The position numbers and the translations under genes are program-made. A model generated the notes under the pieces. The model did no database searches. It was not told the DNA's origin and worked only from the letters and a program-made list of their open reading frames with translations. Below are positions 26,238 through 35,335 of a DNA stretch of 64,000 nucleotides, piece by piece (position 1 is the first letter of the stretch; each line of letters begins with the position of its first letter). Source of the stretch: UBA9926 sp913064795 (GTDB lineage: Bacteria; Pseudomonadota; Gammaproteobacteria; Pseudomonadales; Azotimanducaceae); assembly GCA_045560765.1 (NCBI GenBank), contig JBJKZD010000014.1, positions 1-64,000 of the forward strand, written 5' to 3'.

Positions 26238-27230
26238 TTAAGTGTCAGATCCCCTGCGGGCGATTTCTTCGAACAAAGGGCCTTTCAAGATCGAAGATGC
26301 ATGCCTGCCTTGATTTGAGTTAAAGGCATCAGAGTTATCCAGCTGCAGCTTCAGCACCCCTTCCATGCGTTCCCGAATAATCCCCTCAGCATCAAACGGA
26401 AAATCATGATCGACATATGGGCGCTTGTTCTCAGTCACCATATAAAAATTACCCGCAGCGATATGGTCGAAAACCTGCACCGCATGGTCCTCCGGCGTCT
26501 GCGCCAAATCACCGATGGTGTGCGACTCTGGCACCTGCACTAGTGCTTTCTCCATCGCACCGGCTTTTACCAGGTTGTTCACGCGGCTGGTCTCACCGAG
26601 CGCAGTTCCAACGATACAAGGACACAAAACGTGAAACCTGATCTGTGGCGATTTAACGGCCAACTCAAATGATAGCGACTCGGTCATTGCAACAACCGCA
26701 TGCTTGCTCGCCTGATACGAAGCTGCACCACCATCGCCCCGCACTAGTCCGCCCACCGAGGCCGTTGTACTGAATATCGACTGACTGGTCTGCGCTTGCA
26801 GGAGCGGCACAAACGCATGAATCGTGTGGAGCACACCCATCACATTAACATCCAACGTCGTACGCCAATGCTCAACTGCACTGTTCATGATTGTCTTATT
26901 GAATATGACACCCGCATTGGCAAACACCGCGCCAATATCGCTGCCAGGAAAACTGATCGATACTTGGCTCGCTGCCGCCTGCAGTTCCTCGGGTTTCGTG
27001 ACGTCACATTGCATCCCTTCAACCTCTACTCCGGGAAATTCTGAACGCAAACGATGCACCGCCGATTGCACCAGATGTTCATGCAGATCAATGATCAGCA
27101 CCTGCATTTTGAGTTTATCGGCAGCGTATTTGCAGATACCCCATCCGATCCCATTGTTACCGGCGCCGGTAACCACGGCGACCTTGCCTGCCAATTCCTG
27201 TGTATCAAATGTTCCTTGCTGGACACTCAC
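26238..27230 (-). CDS. SDR family oxidoreductase
   Basis: Short-chain dehydrogenase of 330 residues. NAD(P)-binding motif is VTGAGNNGIGWGICKYA, the FANAGVIF strand-4 motif is present, and the catalytic pair is in SYQASKHAVVAM (Tyr and Lys). I chose the GTG start at 27230 because AGGAG lies 7 bp upstream; an ATG at 27260 lacks such a site. The long C-terminal extension (about 70 residues past the core, ending RRGSDT) is unusual for classical SDRs. Convergent with the MDR gene, 12 bp apart. Confidence 0.88.
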   Translation of the reverse strand: MSVQQGTFDTQELAGKVAVVTGAGNNGIGWGICKYAADKLKMQVLIIDLHEHLVQSAVHRLRSEFPGVEVEGMQCDVTKPEELQAAASQVSISFPGSDIGAVFANAGVIFNKTIMNSAVEHWRTTLDVNVMGVLHTIHAFVPLLQAQTSQSIFSTTASVGGLVRGDGGAASYQASKHAVVAMTESLSFELAVKSPQIRFHVLCPCIVGTALGETSRVNNLVKAGAMEKALVQVPESHTIGDLAQTPEDHAVQVFDHIAAGNFYMVTENKRPYVDHDFPFDAEGIIRERMEGVLKLQLDNSDAFNSNQGRHASSILKGPLFEEIARRGSDT

Positions 27231-27670
27231 TGAACTTCTCCTCATCCGCCCTTCGAGCATTAGGCTACATGCCGTAGCGATGAGTCAATTCACGGTGTGA
27301 CTAGAGGTTTATTTAGCAGCGAGTGAGACCCAGGTTTATCGGGTTGAGCTCAAGGCGCAACGCAATGCTTTAGGGCATTGCCAAGTAAGCCCCGCCCGTC
27401 TTTACAGATCCCTCATGAAGGCCTGCAGCAACCGTCTAAACCTTCGCGAGGCACCTAGACTCTTGACGGCGGGATCGCATCAACTCAAAAGACGACTGCA
27501 GATTTGCTCATTTTGTTGAAAAGGCCGGTGCATTAGAGTAATCCTTTATCTGCGATATCGTTTCTATGGCTGGGCGCATCGCGACGATTCCGATCAGTGA
27601 TTGCATGATCCCTTTTTTTGGCGGTGTGGTTCTGCGATGCTCAAAAGATTAGGTAAGAGAGAAGGAAATT
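27231..27670. other. 440-bp divergent intergenic region
   Basis: Lies between two divergent SDR genes. It is expected to contain both promoters. I see no gene, clear palindrome or RNA motif. Confidence 0.5.
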
Positions 27671-28588
27671 ATGACCAACGAGAAGACAACATCTCAGGCA
27701 ACGCAATCATTACCAGAAGGGTCAACCCGGTTGGCCGGGAAAACTGCGGTGATTACCGGCGGCGCCAGTGGTATGGGCCGATCAACTGCACTCCGGTTTC
27801 TGATTGAAGGTGCGAACGTGGTGGTGGCTGATTTTAATCAAATAACCGGCGCAGCACTCATGCAAGAAGCCGAGAACCTGGGTTTTGCTGGCCGCCTCGT
27901 CTTTGTTGCCACTGACGTGGCCCTGGAGCGGGATGTTGAGGCTGCGCTCGCTCTCGCGGTTGATACCTATGGCCAGCTCGACATTGTTTTTAACAACGCT
28001 GGCGTGGGCGGTGCGATTGGTCCTCTGACCGAAACCACCACTGCATCTTGGGACTACACCATGGATGTTTTGGCTAAAGGCGTTTTTCTTGGCATCAAAC
28101 ATGCCGCGCGGCTAATGCGCGACCAAGGGCGTGGCGGTTCAATTATTAATACCGCGTCAATTGCTGCGCTGAGCGGCGACGCGGGGCCACTGGTGTATTC
28201 TGCGGCGAAGGCAGCGGTTGTGAGCATGACGAAATCTGCTGCGGTAGAGTTGGCCCCAGACCGTATTCGAGTCAACGCCATTTGTCCTGGGTTTATTGCA
28301 ACGCCGTTGGCTGACGGCGGCAAGCCAGAAAAAACCAGAGAAATATTTAGTCGATCACAACCTTGGCCGGAATACGGTCAGGGGGATCACATCGCAGGCG
28401 CAGCGCTGTTTTTTGCCAGCGACGATTCGATTTTTGTAACTGGAGATGCTCTGGTGGTTGATGGTGGACTCACCGCCGCGGGTCCAGAGTTGTCCCGTAA
28501 GATGCCCCGAACCTCGGGTCGAAATTCAAAGTTCGCCGGTATAACAAAGGGTAGTACCGGTGAGGCGCCAGAATTGAAAACCCTCTGA
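27671..28588 (+). CDS. SDR family oxidoreductase
   Basis: Classical short-chain dehydrogenase, 305 residues. Motifs are ITGGASGMGRSTALRF (nucleotide binding), FNNAGVGG, the catalytic VYSAAKAAVVSMTKSAA with Tyr and Lys, and NAICPGFIATPL. The end GDALVVDGGLTA is the standard SDR end, followed by a 40-residue tail. The ribosome-binding site GAAGGAAATT is good. Neighbours suggest hydroxy/keto conversion in xenobiotic or terpenoid catabolism. Confidence 0.92.
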   Translation: MTNEKTTSQATQSLPEGSTRLAGKTAVITGGASGMGRSTALRFLIEGANVVVADFNQITGAALMQEAENLGFAGRLVFVATDVALERDVEAALALAVDTYGQLDIVFNNAGVGGAIGPLTETTTASWDYTMDVLAKGVFLGIKHAARLMRDQGRGGSIINTASIAALSGDAGPLVYSAAKAAVVSMTKSAAVELAPDRIRVNAICPGFIATPLADGGKPEKTREIFSRSQPWPEYGQGDHIAGAALFFASDDSIFVTGDALVVDGGLTAAGPELSRKMPRTSGRNSKFAGITKGSTGEAPELKTL

Positions 28589-28926
28589 TAGAGCACTGTG
28601 CTTAGCCTGCTCGATCCCAACATCAAAAAATCTGAGCACGGTTTTGACAAAAATCAGTGGCAAGCGCGTTTTGCGGCGAGATTCATTAGCAGACACGCCC
28701 TTTGATTTTCCATCGCGTGCTACGGCTCGACATTTGGGCACTCGGCCACGCGCCCTTTCTACCTCTCTGATCTACCCTCCCCCACTACTCTTAGCGGAAT
28801 CATGCTGGATTTCATGCCAGCGTCTTGAGCAGCACCAAGCGAATCAAAAACCAGCAAGCGCGTGAACAACGAAGCAGTATGGTAGGGTTCAGGACTGTAC
28901 AGCGAACCCAGCTCAGGGAAGCTCAT

Positions 28927-29577
28927 ATGAAATTGATTGGCGCTTATTCATCTCCTTACACCCGTCGCGTGGCCATTACCCTGCGACACTATGGAATTGC
29001 GCACGATATCAAGAAGGTAACGCCGTTTGGCGACACGAAAGCATGGTTACGACGGATCAATCCCGTGGCAAAGATCCCGATACTCGAACTGGACGATGGC
29101 GAGTTTGTAACGGAGAGCCAAGTGATTCTCGACCATCTGGATACTCTAGTGCCAGAAGGTCTGCGCCTCACACCATCAACAGGGCCGCAGCGGCGAAAAA
29201 TACAGAATCTATGCGGAATAGCCGCTGCCGCTGTAGATAAGTTGGTCAGCGTTTTATACGAGTTTCACTTTCGCCCAATAGATAAGGTCTATAAACCCTG
29301 GACAAAGATGTGCGATGAACAGACAGCCGACGGGTTTAAATGGCTCAATGCCCAGCTCAACGATCGACGCTTCTTTGGCAGCCAGATAACACAAGCTGAA
29401 ATAACAGCAGCTGTATTCTGGCAGTTCGCTGTAGAAAAGAGAGCCCGGTTTTGCGAGCGCATGAACTGTAGCCAACTGCAGGCCTTGAGCGAAGAATTGG
29501 AACAAACCGAACCTTTTTTGGCCACAACGCCTGAAGGCCCAATCCGAGATGGGATAACCTTGGGAACACGGGATTAG
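28927..29577 (+). CDS. glutathione S-transferase family protein
   Basis: A 216-residue GST starting MKLIGAYSSPYTRRVAITLR, with the SSPY active-site motif near residue 8. A longer reading from 28825 is possible but lacks a ribosome-binding site, and its extension is unlike GSTs. The cis-proline region is VAKIPILELDDGEFVTESQ. The C-terminal helical domain is less typical but contains FGSQITQAEITAAVFWQF. Second GST within 5 kb. Confidence 0.88.
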   Translation: MKLIGAYSSPYTRRVAITLRHYGIAHDIKKVTPFGDTKAWLRRINPVAKIPILELDDGEFVTESQVILDHLDTLVPEGLRLTPSTGPQRRKIQNLCGIAAAAVDKLVSVLYEFHFRPIDKVYKPWTKMCDEQTADGFKWLNAQLNDRRFFGSQITQAEITAAVFWQFAVEKRARFCERMNCSQLQALSEELEQTEPFLATTPEGPIRDGITLGTRD

Positions 29578-29748
29578 AGAAGAAAATGCACCCGACAAAC
29601 AACAAGAAACCGACATCGAGTTCTGGGCTTCAAGTCAGTACTGCTTTTCATAATAACCTTTGCCACTATATCGGCGCTGCAATATTTCACCGGTTGGCCT
29701 CGATCCAATCGAACACCAATAAAGGACCTTCCCAATTGGATAACTTCG

Positions 29749-29934
29749 TTGACTTTCGAGCAAGTCTCTTTCGGGGTCGTGGGCTTGGTACTATTACTGA
29801 TTATTCTGGTTGGATTGGGGATTTGGTTATCAGGGCGTAAATTGGATGATCAATATCGTCAGAGGAAGTATGCCCAGATAAAAAAAACCTATGAAATGGA
29901 ACCTCACGGTAGCAATGTCGGTCGAAAACACTAG
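29749..29934 (+). CDS. small membrane protein downstream of GST
   Basis: A 61-residue protein with one strong hydrophobic helix (VSFGVVGLVLLLIILVGLGI) and a basic tail (SGRKLDDQYRQRKYAQIKK). The same frame is open back to the stop of the GST and encodes another hydrophobic stretch (LLFIITFATISALQYF) but no ATG. An ATG at 29586 lies in a different frame. The true gene may therefore be a two-helix protein broken by a frameshift, or one started from a rare codon. Function unknown. Confidence 0.45.
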   Translation: MTFEQVSFGVVGLVLLLIILVGLGIWLSGRKLDDQYRQRKYAQIKKTYEMEPHGSNVGRKH

Positions 29935-30080
29935 CCTCTCCCATCCTCCGTTTTGTCGGCGACAGAAAATACGAAAAAACCGAGGCTATCAGTCGAGAGC
30001 AGCCGAAGGTCTGCTGACAACCGGACTACCTTTCAGCTAACCTAGAACACGTTCAACTCGAAGTTAATCAGAGGAAAACA

Positions 30081-31088
30081 ATGAACGTTACCAAAAGAAA
30101 AGTTGGATCTTTAGAGGTACACCCCGTGGGACTGGGCTGCATGAACTTAAGCCATGCCTATGGGCCAGCCCAAGATCATAAGGATGCTGTTAATTTTTTA
30201 CGCCGAGCGATTGATATTGGCTATGATTTTCTCGATACAGCAACCATTTATGGTTTGGGTAACAATGAAAAACTTATCGGCGAAGCGCTCAAAGATCGCC
30301 GCAGCGAGTTTGTACTCGCCAGTAAATGTGTCATGGGTTTTAAGGACGGCAAACGGCTGTTGGATGCCAGACCAGAGACGATTAAGCGGGCGTGTGAAGC
30401 CAGCTTAGAGAGACTACAAACGGATGTAATCGATCTCTACTACATGCATCGCCCCGACCCAAATGTCCCCATCGAGGATTCTGTTGGAGCCCTTGCAGAT
30501 CTGGTTGGGGAAGGCAAGATTCGCATGATCGGCCTGTCAGAAATGTCAGCAGATACCCTACGCGCGGCCCACGCTGTGCATCCGATTTCAGCAATGCAGT
30601 CTGAGTACTCGCTGATGACAAGAAACCCAGAAATCGCCGTGCTCGATGCCTGCAAAGCGTTGGGTGTCACATTTGTGCCTTTTTCGCCTGTTGGACGAGG
30701 CTATCTCGCGGATGAACCGCTGGACCCGAATAACTACCATGAGACTGATCTACGGCGCACATTCCCTCGCTTTACCGACCCGCACTTCTCTGCGAACTTA
30801 AAGCTGTTAGACACGGCGCGGCAATACGCCAGCGATCTTGGCTGTACCATCGCGCAGCTTGCTTTGGCTTGGACCCTTGCACAGGATAAGGGGTCTGTGC
30901 CGATTCCGGGCACGACGAATCTTCAGCATCTGCAAGACAACTTCGATGCGGCTGCCATTGATCTGCCCGCCGATATGCTGGCGCAAATAAACAGTGATTT
31001 TGCACCTGAGTCGATTGCTGGGCCTCGTTATTCAGCCGTCGCACAGGCATCGGTAACCACCGAACGATTTAACTTTGAAAGCGTTTAG
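30081..31088 (+). CDS. aldo/keto reductase
   Basis: An NADPH-dependent carbonyl reductase of 335 residues in the (beta/alpha)8 aldo/keto reductase family. VGLGCMNLSHAYG opens the barrel, FLDTATIYGLGNNEKLIGEAL carries catalytic Asp and Tyr, and LASKCV supplies the lysine. The position of the usual catalytic His is in YYMHRPDPNVP. The nucleotide-binding end is SVPIPGTTNLQHLQDN. An AGAGGAAAA ribosome-binding site precedes the ATG. It is followed after about 520 bp by an MFS transporter on the same strand. Confidence 0.94.
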   Translation: MNVTKRKVGSLEVHPVGLGCMNLSHAYGPAQDHKDAVNFLRRAIDIGYDFLDTATIYGLGNNEKLIGEALKDRRSEFVLASKCVMGFKDGKRLLDARPETIKRACEASLERLQTDVIDLYYMHRPDPNVPIEDSVGALADLVGEGKIRMIGLSEMSADTLRAAHAVHPISAMQSEYSLMTRNPEIAVLDACKALGVTFVPFSPVGRGYLADEPLDPNNYHETDLRRTFPRFTDPHFSANLKLLDTARQYASDLGCTIAQLALAWTLAQDKGSVPIPGTTNLQHLQDNFDAAAIDLPADMLAQINSDFAPESIAGPRYSAVAQASVTTERFNFESV

Positions 31089-31606
31089 TTTTCGGCGGTG
31101 AATAGAAACGCGCTTTGTATCAAAAATTACTGAATAGAGTACTCGCGCCCGAAAAGTCAGGCTAGCGGCGCCTCCTTATTGGGTTGCTTCATGGCCCGTG
31201 GCACTCGAGGCTTAATTTGCTAGCGAACTGCCTGCGAAGCGGGGTTCCTTACCGCCCTTTTGAGGCGCTCAGATTACTTTGAAAGATGCGCCGCTGTAGC
31301 CAGACATAGACAGTTCTCGGGAATCAGCGCACGGTTGATCAAATCATTGGGGCTTGGCTTGGGAAAAAACGTACCCCCGTTCTTTCCCAGCAGCCCAGAC
31401 CCAGCAGCAGTCGACCCTTTCAGACGTTATATCCAGACCCGATCTAAGGCATTACTCACTGACGAGCTCCAGCAGGCAGCGATTAAACTTCCTGATCCTA
31501 GAAAAATCTACCCTATTTCACCTCATCTCTGCACCAGACAAAGCACGCCAAAACATTTACAGTAGGTGCCACCGATACGGGCAACACTTTGTGAAGAGAT
31601 CCATTT
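31089..31606. other. 518-bp intergenic region, no gene supported
   Basis: Short open frames exist on the plus strand (31260-31565) but lack ribosome-binding sites and family similarity. The region likely carries the MFS promoter. Confidence 0.45.
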
Positions 31607-33055
31607 ATGACAGCAACAACCGCTCCCAAAGAAAGCGCAGCGCCTGAAGAAAATACCGGGTTCGGCACTAAAAGTTATCGGACCTACGTGCTTTCAGCCC
31701 TAACCCTGATCTATATCATGAATTTCGTCGACCGCGGTCTGCTCGCCGTGGTGGGCCCTGATCTTGTGCCTGAGTTGGGCATTTCTGATACCCAATTCGG
31801 CTTACTGACGGGGTTCGGTTTTGCCCTGCTCTACACCATCGTGGGCATTCCGCTTGCGCGCTACGCCGATGCGGCTCACCGCGTTTGGATTATGACGATT
31901 TGCGTCGCGCTGTGGTCTCTGATGACGGTGCTATGTGGGCTCGCAACCGAAATCACCATCGGCTCGGTCACCATTGGCGCATTTTGGGTTTTGTTGGTCT
32001 GTCGCGTCGGCGTGGGCATTGGCGAGGCCGGTTGTACGCCCCCGGCCAACTCCCTGATCGCAGACTATTATGCGCCCCGGGACAGATCCCAGGCGCTTGG
32101 GGTCTACTCGATGGGTGTGACCCTCGGTACAATGTTTGCCAACCTGATCGGTGGTTGGGTGACAGATGCATTCGACTGGCGAACCGCATTTTACGTGGTC
32201 GGTCTGCCGGGCTTACTTATTGCCGTGGTGTTTAAGTTGACGGTGAAAGAACCCCCTCGGGGTTTCACCGATACAAAAGGAACCCAGTCCAGCGAACCGG
32301 TAGCGCTGCGAGAGGCCATCCGCGAACTAACGACAAAGCCCGCCTTCTGGCTCATGACCGGCGGCGCCACGGTTGCGGCCTTTTGTGGTTATGGAATCTC
32401 CTCGTTTCAGTCCATTTTTCTGGTTCGCGCTCACGAAATCACAACTGGCGAAGCGGCGATCTGGATCAACACACCCGTGTCGTTATCGTCCGCGATCGGA
32501 ACTTTTGCCACAGGCTGGCTAGCTACCAAGCTTTATAAAAAGCACCCCGGCGCCATTGCTTGGGTGCCCGCTTTGGGGCTGGCCTTGTCAATCCCATTTT
32601 ATGTGTTTGCCTTCACAACCCAAAACCTGCTCTTTGCGGCCATCGGCTTGATCATCGGCGGATTTGTAAAATATGGCTACATTGCCGCTCAGTACACCAT
32701 CGGCCAAGGGGTTGTCAGCATGCGTGTGCGGGCGATGGCGACCGCCGTGCTGCTGTTTATCGCCAATTTAATCGGCTACGGTTTTGGTCCGCTCTTCATT
32801 GGTTTTATATCAGACGGTTTCTTCGTCAGCGGCGCCGCTGAACTCGGCGTCACCGCAGAGGCACTGTCCCGAAACCAGTGCCATCCGAGTGTGATTGGAG
32901 AATTAAGCGACAACCTCCAAAACGTCTGCGGCGCGGTTTACTCCCAGAGTCTACAATCGGCAATGGTCATCATGGCGACCTTGTATGCCGCCAGCTCATT
33001 GTTCTTTTTGCTGACCTGGCGCCGATTGGATAAGGACATGGTCGACAGAAACTAA
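31607..33055 (+). CDS. MFS transporter, spinster-like
   Basis: A 482-residue inner-membrane transporter with 12 helices. The N-terminus YVLSALTLIYIMNFVDRGLL and LGISDTQFGLLTGFGFALLY are typical of the spinster-like group of MFS permeases, which is common beside catabolic genes in proteobacteria. The motif-A-like loop LARYADAAHR and GVGIGEAGCTPPANSLIADY are intact. Presumably imports or exports a hydrophobic substrate or intermediate for the surrounding enzymes; the sequence does not define direction or substrate. Confidence 0.93.
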   Translation: MTATTAPKESAAPEENTGFGTKSYRTYVLSALTLIYIMNFVDRGLLAVVGPDLVPELGISDTQFGLLTGFGFALLYTIVGIPLARYADAAHRVWIMTICVALWSLMTVLCGLATEITIGSVTIGAFWVLLVCRVGVGIGEAGCTPPANSLIADYYAPRDRSQALGVYSMGVTLGTMFANLIGGWVTDAFDWRTAFYVVGLPGLLIAVVFKLTVKEPPRGFTDTKGTQSSEPVALREAIRELTTKPAFWLMTGGATVAAFCGYGISSFQSIFLVRAHEITTGEAAIWINTPVSLSSAIGTFATGWLATKLYKKHPGAIAWVPALGLALSIPFYVFAFTTQNLLFAAIGLIIGGFVKYGYIAAQYTIGQGVVSMRVRAMATAVLLFIANLIGYGFGPLFIGFISDGFFVSGAAELGVTAEALSRNQCHPSVIGELSDNLQNVCGAVYSQSLQSAMVIMATLYAASSLFFLLTWRRLDKDMVDRN

Positions 33056-33126
33056 AAGCACTCGGCAAACAAAACTCTCGCATTTGTTTGACTGCTTTTC
33101 GGCAATCGCCTCACCTTGGGATCGAA

Positions 33127-33882
33127 CTAGGCCGCGAGCGGGTCCTGGGTGGGCAGAGCCTCAACATACGCTCGCAGTACTTGACGATATTTCGTTGGTG
33201 CCCTGAACCCAAGTTCCTCGCGAACTTGTTTTAAAGGCTCATGAAGGCGATCTTCCCAACGGGTCAGCAACATCCAGTCTGCTTGCTGGCCGATTTCGCG
33301 TCCCTCATGCACAGCGCCCGTGACATCAAGCGAGGGGTTTTCTTTCTGAGCCTTTTTGCGGCCCATGAAAACAATGAAGTCGATGCCGCGTGATGGGGTT
33401 TGGGTCGTCATAAACGAGAGTAAGCAAAGCTCACCCAACGGATCCCGGCCATAACCAGTGAGCACATGTTGCAGGTCATGGATATCTCTTAACCGGTTTC
33501 CCAACCATTTTTCGGTCTGGCCCATGTCATCGATGCTAGGGGCCTCATCGCTCGATGCAATAAGCCCATCCGCAGAGAGTCCTTCTCTGTGAACAAAATC
33601 GTAATAAGCTCGTCCGATACTTCCTTCTGGCAGCCCCGCAAGGGTTTCTCGATCATTCAAAGCAGTGACGATATTGGGCTGATCCTGCAAAAGTGCTAGA
33701 CCAGGCGTTGTAGTGGTCATTCGCTCAGCGGCGCGGCTTAGCGAGTCTCCTCGTAGCGCCTCTAAGACCTTGAAGACCTGTCCTGTATCATCTGGATCTC
33801 TCAAAAGACGAGAGACAGCAAGTCCCGCCTTCAAAGGCTGTATTCGATTTTTGGTGTACCAACGTTTCATTGCTCTAAACAC
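33127..33882 (-). CDS. Coq4 family ubiquinone biosynthesis protein
   Basis: A 251-residue Coq4-like protein. In yeast, Coq4 supports assembly of the ubiquinone synthesis complex and oxidative decarboxylation of the ring. The zinc motif HDxxHx11E is exact: H135-D136-LQ-H139 then E151 (DIHDLQHVLTGYGRDPLGE). Start is GTG at 33882, with AAGGG 9 bp upstream and an ATG four codons in. Three 22-bp tandem repeats lie right upstream. It stands apart from other ubiquinone genes, so it may act on the pathway encoded around it instead. Confidence 0.9.
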   Translation of the reverse strand: MFRAMKRWYTKNRIQPLKAGLAVSRLLRDPDDTGQVFKVLEALRGDSLSRAAERMTTTTPGLALLQDQPNIVTALNDRETLAGLPEGSIGRAYYDFVHREGLSADGLIASSDEAPSIDDMGQTEKWLGNRLRDIHDLQHVLTGYGRDPLGELCLLSFMTTQTPSRGIDFIVFMGRKKAQKENPSLDVTGAVHEGREIGQQADWMLLTRWEDRLHEPLKQVREELGFRAPTKYRQVLRAYVEALPTQDPLAA

Positions 33883-33899
33883 GCGTTATACCCTTTTCA

Positions 33900-33964
33900 T
33901 TCCGCCAAAATAACAAACCAATCCCGCCAAAATAACGAACCAATCCCGCCAAGATAACAAGGCG
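33900..33964. repeat. 22-bp tandem repeats upstream of the Coq4 gene
   Basis: Three units close to TCCCGCCAAAATAACAAACC, period 22 bp, run from just before the Coq4 start toward the next gene. Units differ by one to three bases, and the third is truncated. A two-turn helical period suggests binding sites on one DNA face, so a regulator array is plausible. No protein is known for it. Confidence 0.8.
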
Positions 33965-33974
33965 AAATCAAAGC

Positions 33975-34760
33975 TTAATTCAGTTGCTCGGCAAATGCTT
34001 TGACCGTTTCGGCCGCAACCCGCTGCAAATATAGCGCCTCTGCCTTGGGTATGCGACCAAAATAATCATAGTCCAGACCATCCATCTCACCCCCGTAAAG
34101 GGCCAGATAGACAACGCAAGCTCCAAGGTAGGTTCCCCTCAAGTTCGGATGCGTACCGTCGAAGTCCGCATGCAAAGAAAAATCGGGTCTTTGCCGATAA
34201 GATCGCTCATAAGCCAGCCCCACAGGGATGACCTGACTGTTAGACGCACGCCCTGCTTCGATATAAGTGCTGCTCACCCGCTTGATCATATCCTGGCTCG
34301 CTCTTCGATGCGGCGCGACATAGGTGTGGGTCATATAGAGCATTGGTTTTGCACCAATTTGCCTGACTTTGTCCGCATAGATTGAAGCCGTATCAATGAA
34401 GCTGTCTCGCGTCTTCTGGGTCAGTGGCTCAAAGCTACCCCCTTGCATAATCACGACTTGAAAGGGTAACTCAACGCCGATTTGGCCGGGTTTTAGAAGC
34501 CAGTCGATATTGTGATACTCAAGCCGCGCCCCGCCAATGGTGGCGGATTTGTACTGCAAATTAGATGCGGGTGTACCCGGATGTTGTTCCTGGGCCATGC
34601 GCTCAACATGGTTATGTAAGCTGTCGTTGTAGTAAAGATAACTATTGCCGATGAACAACACACGGGTCAGGGAGGTTTCCTCGGCGATAGCCTCAGCAAT
34701 GAGCAGAGTGAAAACCAAGGCGACCAGCGACATTTGAAGTATTTTTAGCATTAACAGCAA
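33975..34760 (-). CDS. secreted SGNH-fold hydrolase-like protein
   Basis: A 261-residue exported protein with a signal peptide (about 1-26). It has an SGNH-like N-terminal block VLFIGNSYLYYND, where Ser of GNS would be the nucleophile. The C-terminal FDGTHPNLRGTYLGAC corresponds to the DxxH catalytic pair. VVIMQGGSFEPL may supply block II. The family contains esterases and acyl hydrolases; substrate is unknown. Same strand as the Coq4 gene, 92 bp upstream of it. Confidence 0.75.
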   Translation of the reverse strand: MLLMLKILQMSLVALVFTLLIAEAIAEETSLTRVLFIGNSYLYYNDSLHNHVERMAQEQHPGTPASNLQYKSATIGGARLEYHNIDWLLKPGQIGVELPFQVVIMQGGSFEPLTQKTRDSFIDTASIYADKVRQIGAKPMLYMTHTYVAPHRRASQDMIKRVSSTYIEAGRASNSQVIPVGLAYERSYRQRPDFSLHADFDGTHPNLRGTYLGACVVYLALYGGEMDGLDYDYFGRIPKAEALYLQRVAAETVKAFAEQLN

Positions 34761-35271
34761 AAGCCCTCACGAGTCGATAAAGTAACATGGGCACTGCCAA
34801 TGGCGCTATCACCAGCGCCAGTATGCAACCCTGTTCACTGCAGAATCCAGCTCGGTGACGTTAAGCAAAGCCGCTGCACAAACACCCTCGCGAATGATGC
34901 TTTTCTAAGCAAGAGCGGCGCGAGGACCGCCATCAGCAAGCCCTCAGCGACAAGCTTGTAGACATCGAGGCAATCTTCAGGTGGATGCTCCGCCGCTCTT
35001 CCACGATTGACCATAACCTTTTCCAACTTTGCCGCATTGATTAACATTCTTATCGAATTTTTTTTGCTCGAGCCCTACCTCAGCGCAGGGCGTTTCTTTG
35101 CAGAAAAAGGATGCGCCACTCAACCCAATAGATAGAGAGGCCGTGGGCAAATACGGGAAGCCCAATCTGTCGGAACATCTGTAATCGGACAACTGCTTTG
35201 GCTCAGAGTCCTATAGCGCTTGATTCGGCGGCTAACTTGCAGCAAGTTGGTGCGAGAGAAAATTCAGGATC
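34761..35271. other. 511-bp intergenic region, no gene supported
   Basis: Lies between the SGNH gene and the thiolase terminator. The open frames on the minus strand (34835-35047, 34977-35192) overlap each other, lack ribosome-binding sites and show no family features. Confidence 0.45.
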
Positions 35272-35308
35272 CAGAATAAAGAAACTGAAAGGGCCCAAGG
35301 ACCCTTCC
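35272..35308 (-). terminator. rho-independent terminator after the thiolase gene
   Basis: On the minus strand AAGGGUC and GGCCCUU pair (one U-G) around CUUG, then a T-rich tail TTTCAGTTTCTTTAT follows. It is 28 bp past the thiolase stop. Confidence 0.65.
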
Positions 35309-35335
35309 AGTCCACTTAAACTCTAAAATCCTTCT

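Noticed and set aside
31260..31647. Two overlapping plus frames of about 100 residues
   Set aside because: They overlap each other in different frames, with no ribosome-binding sites and no family features.
33900..33964. CRISPR array
   Set aside because: Units are 22 bp with no spacers between them and no cas genes nearby.
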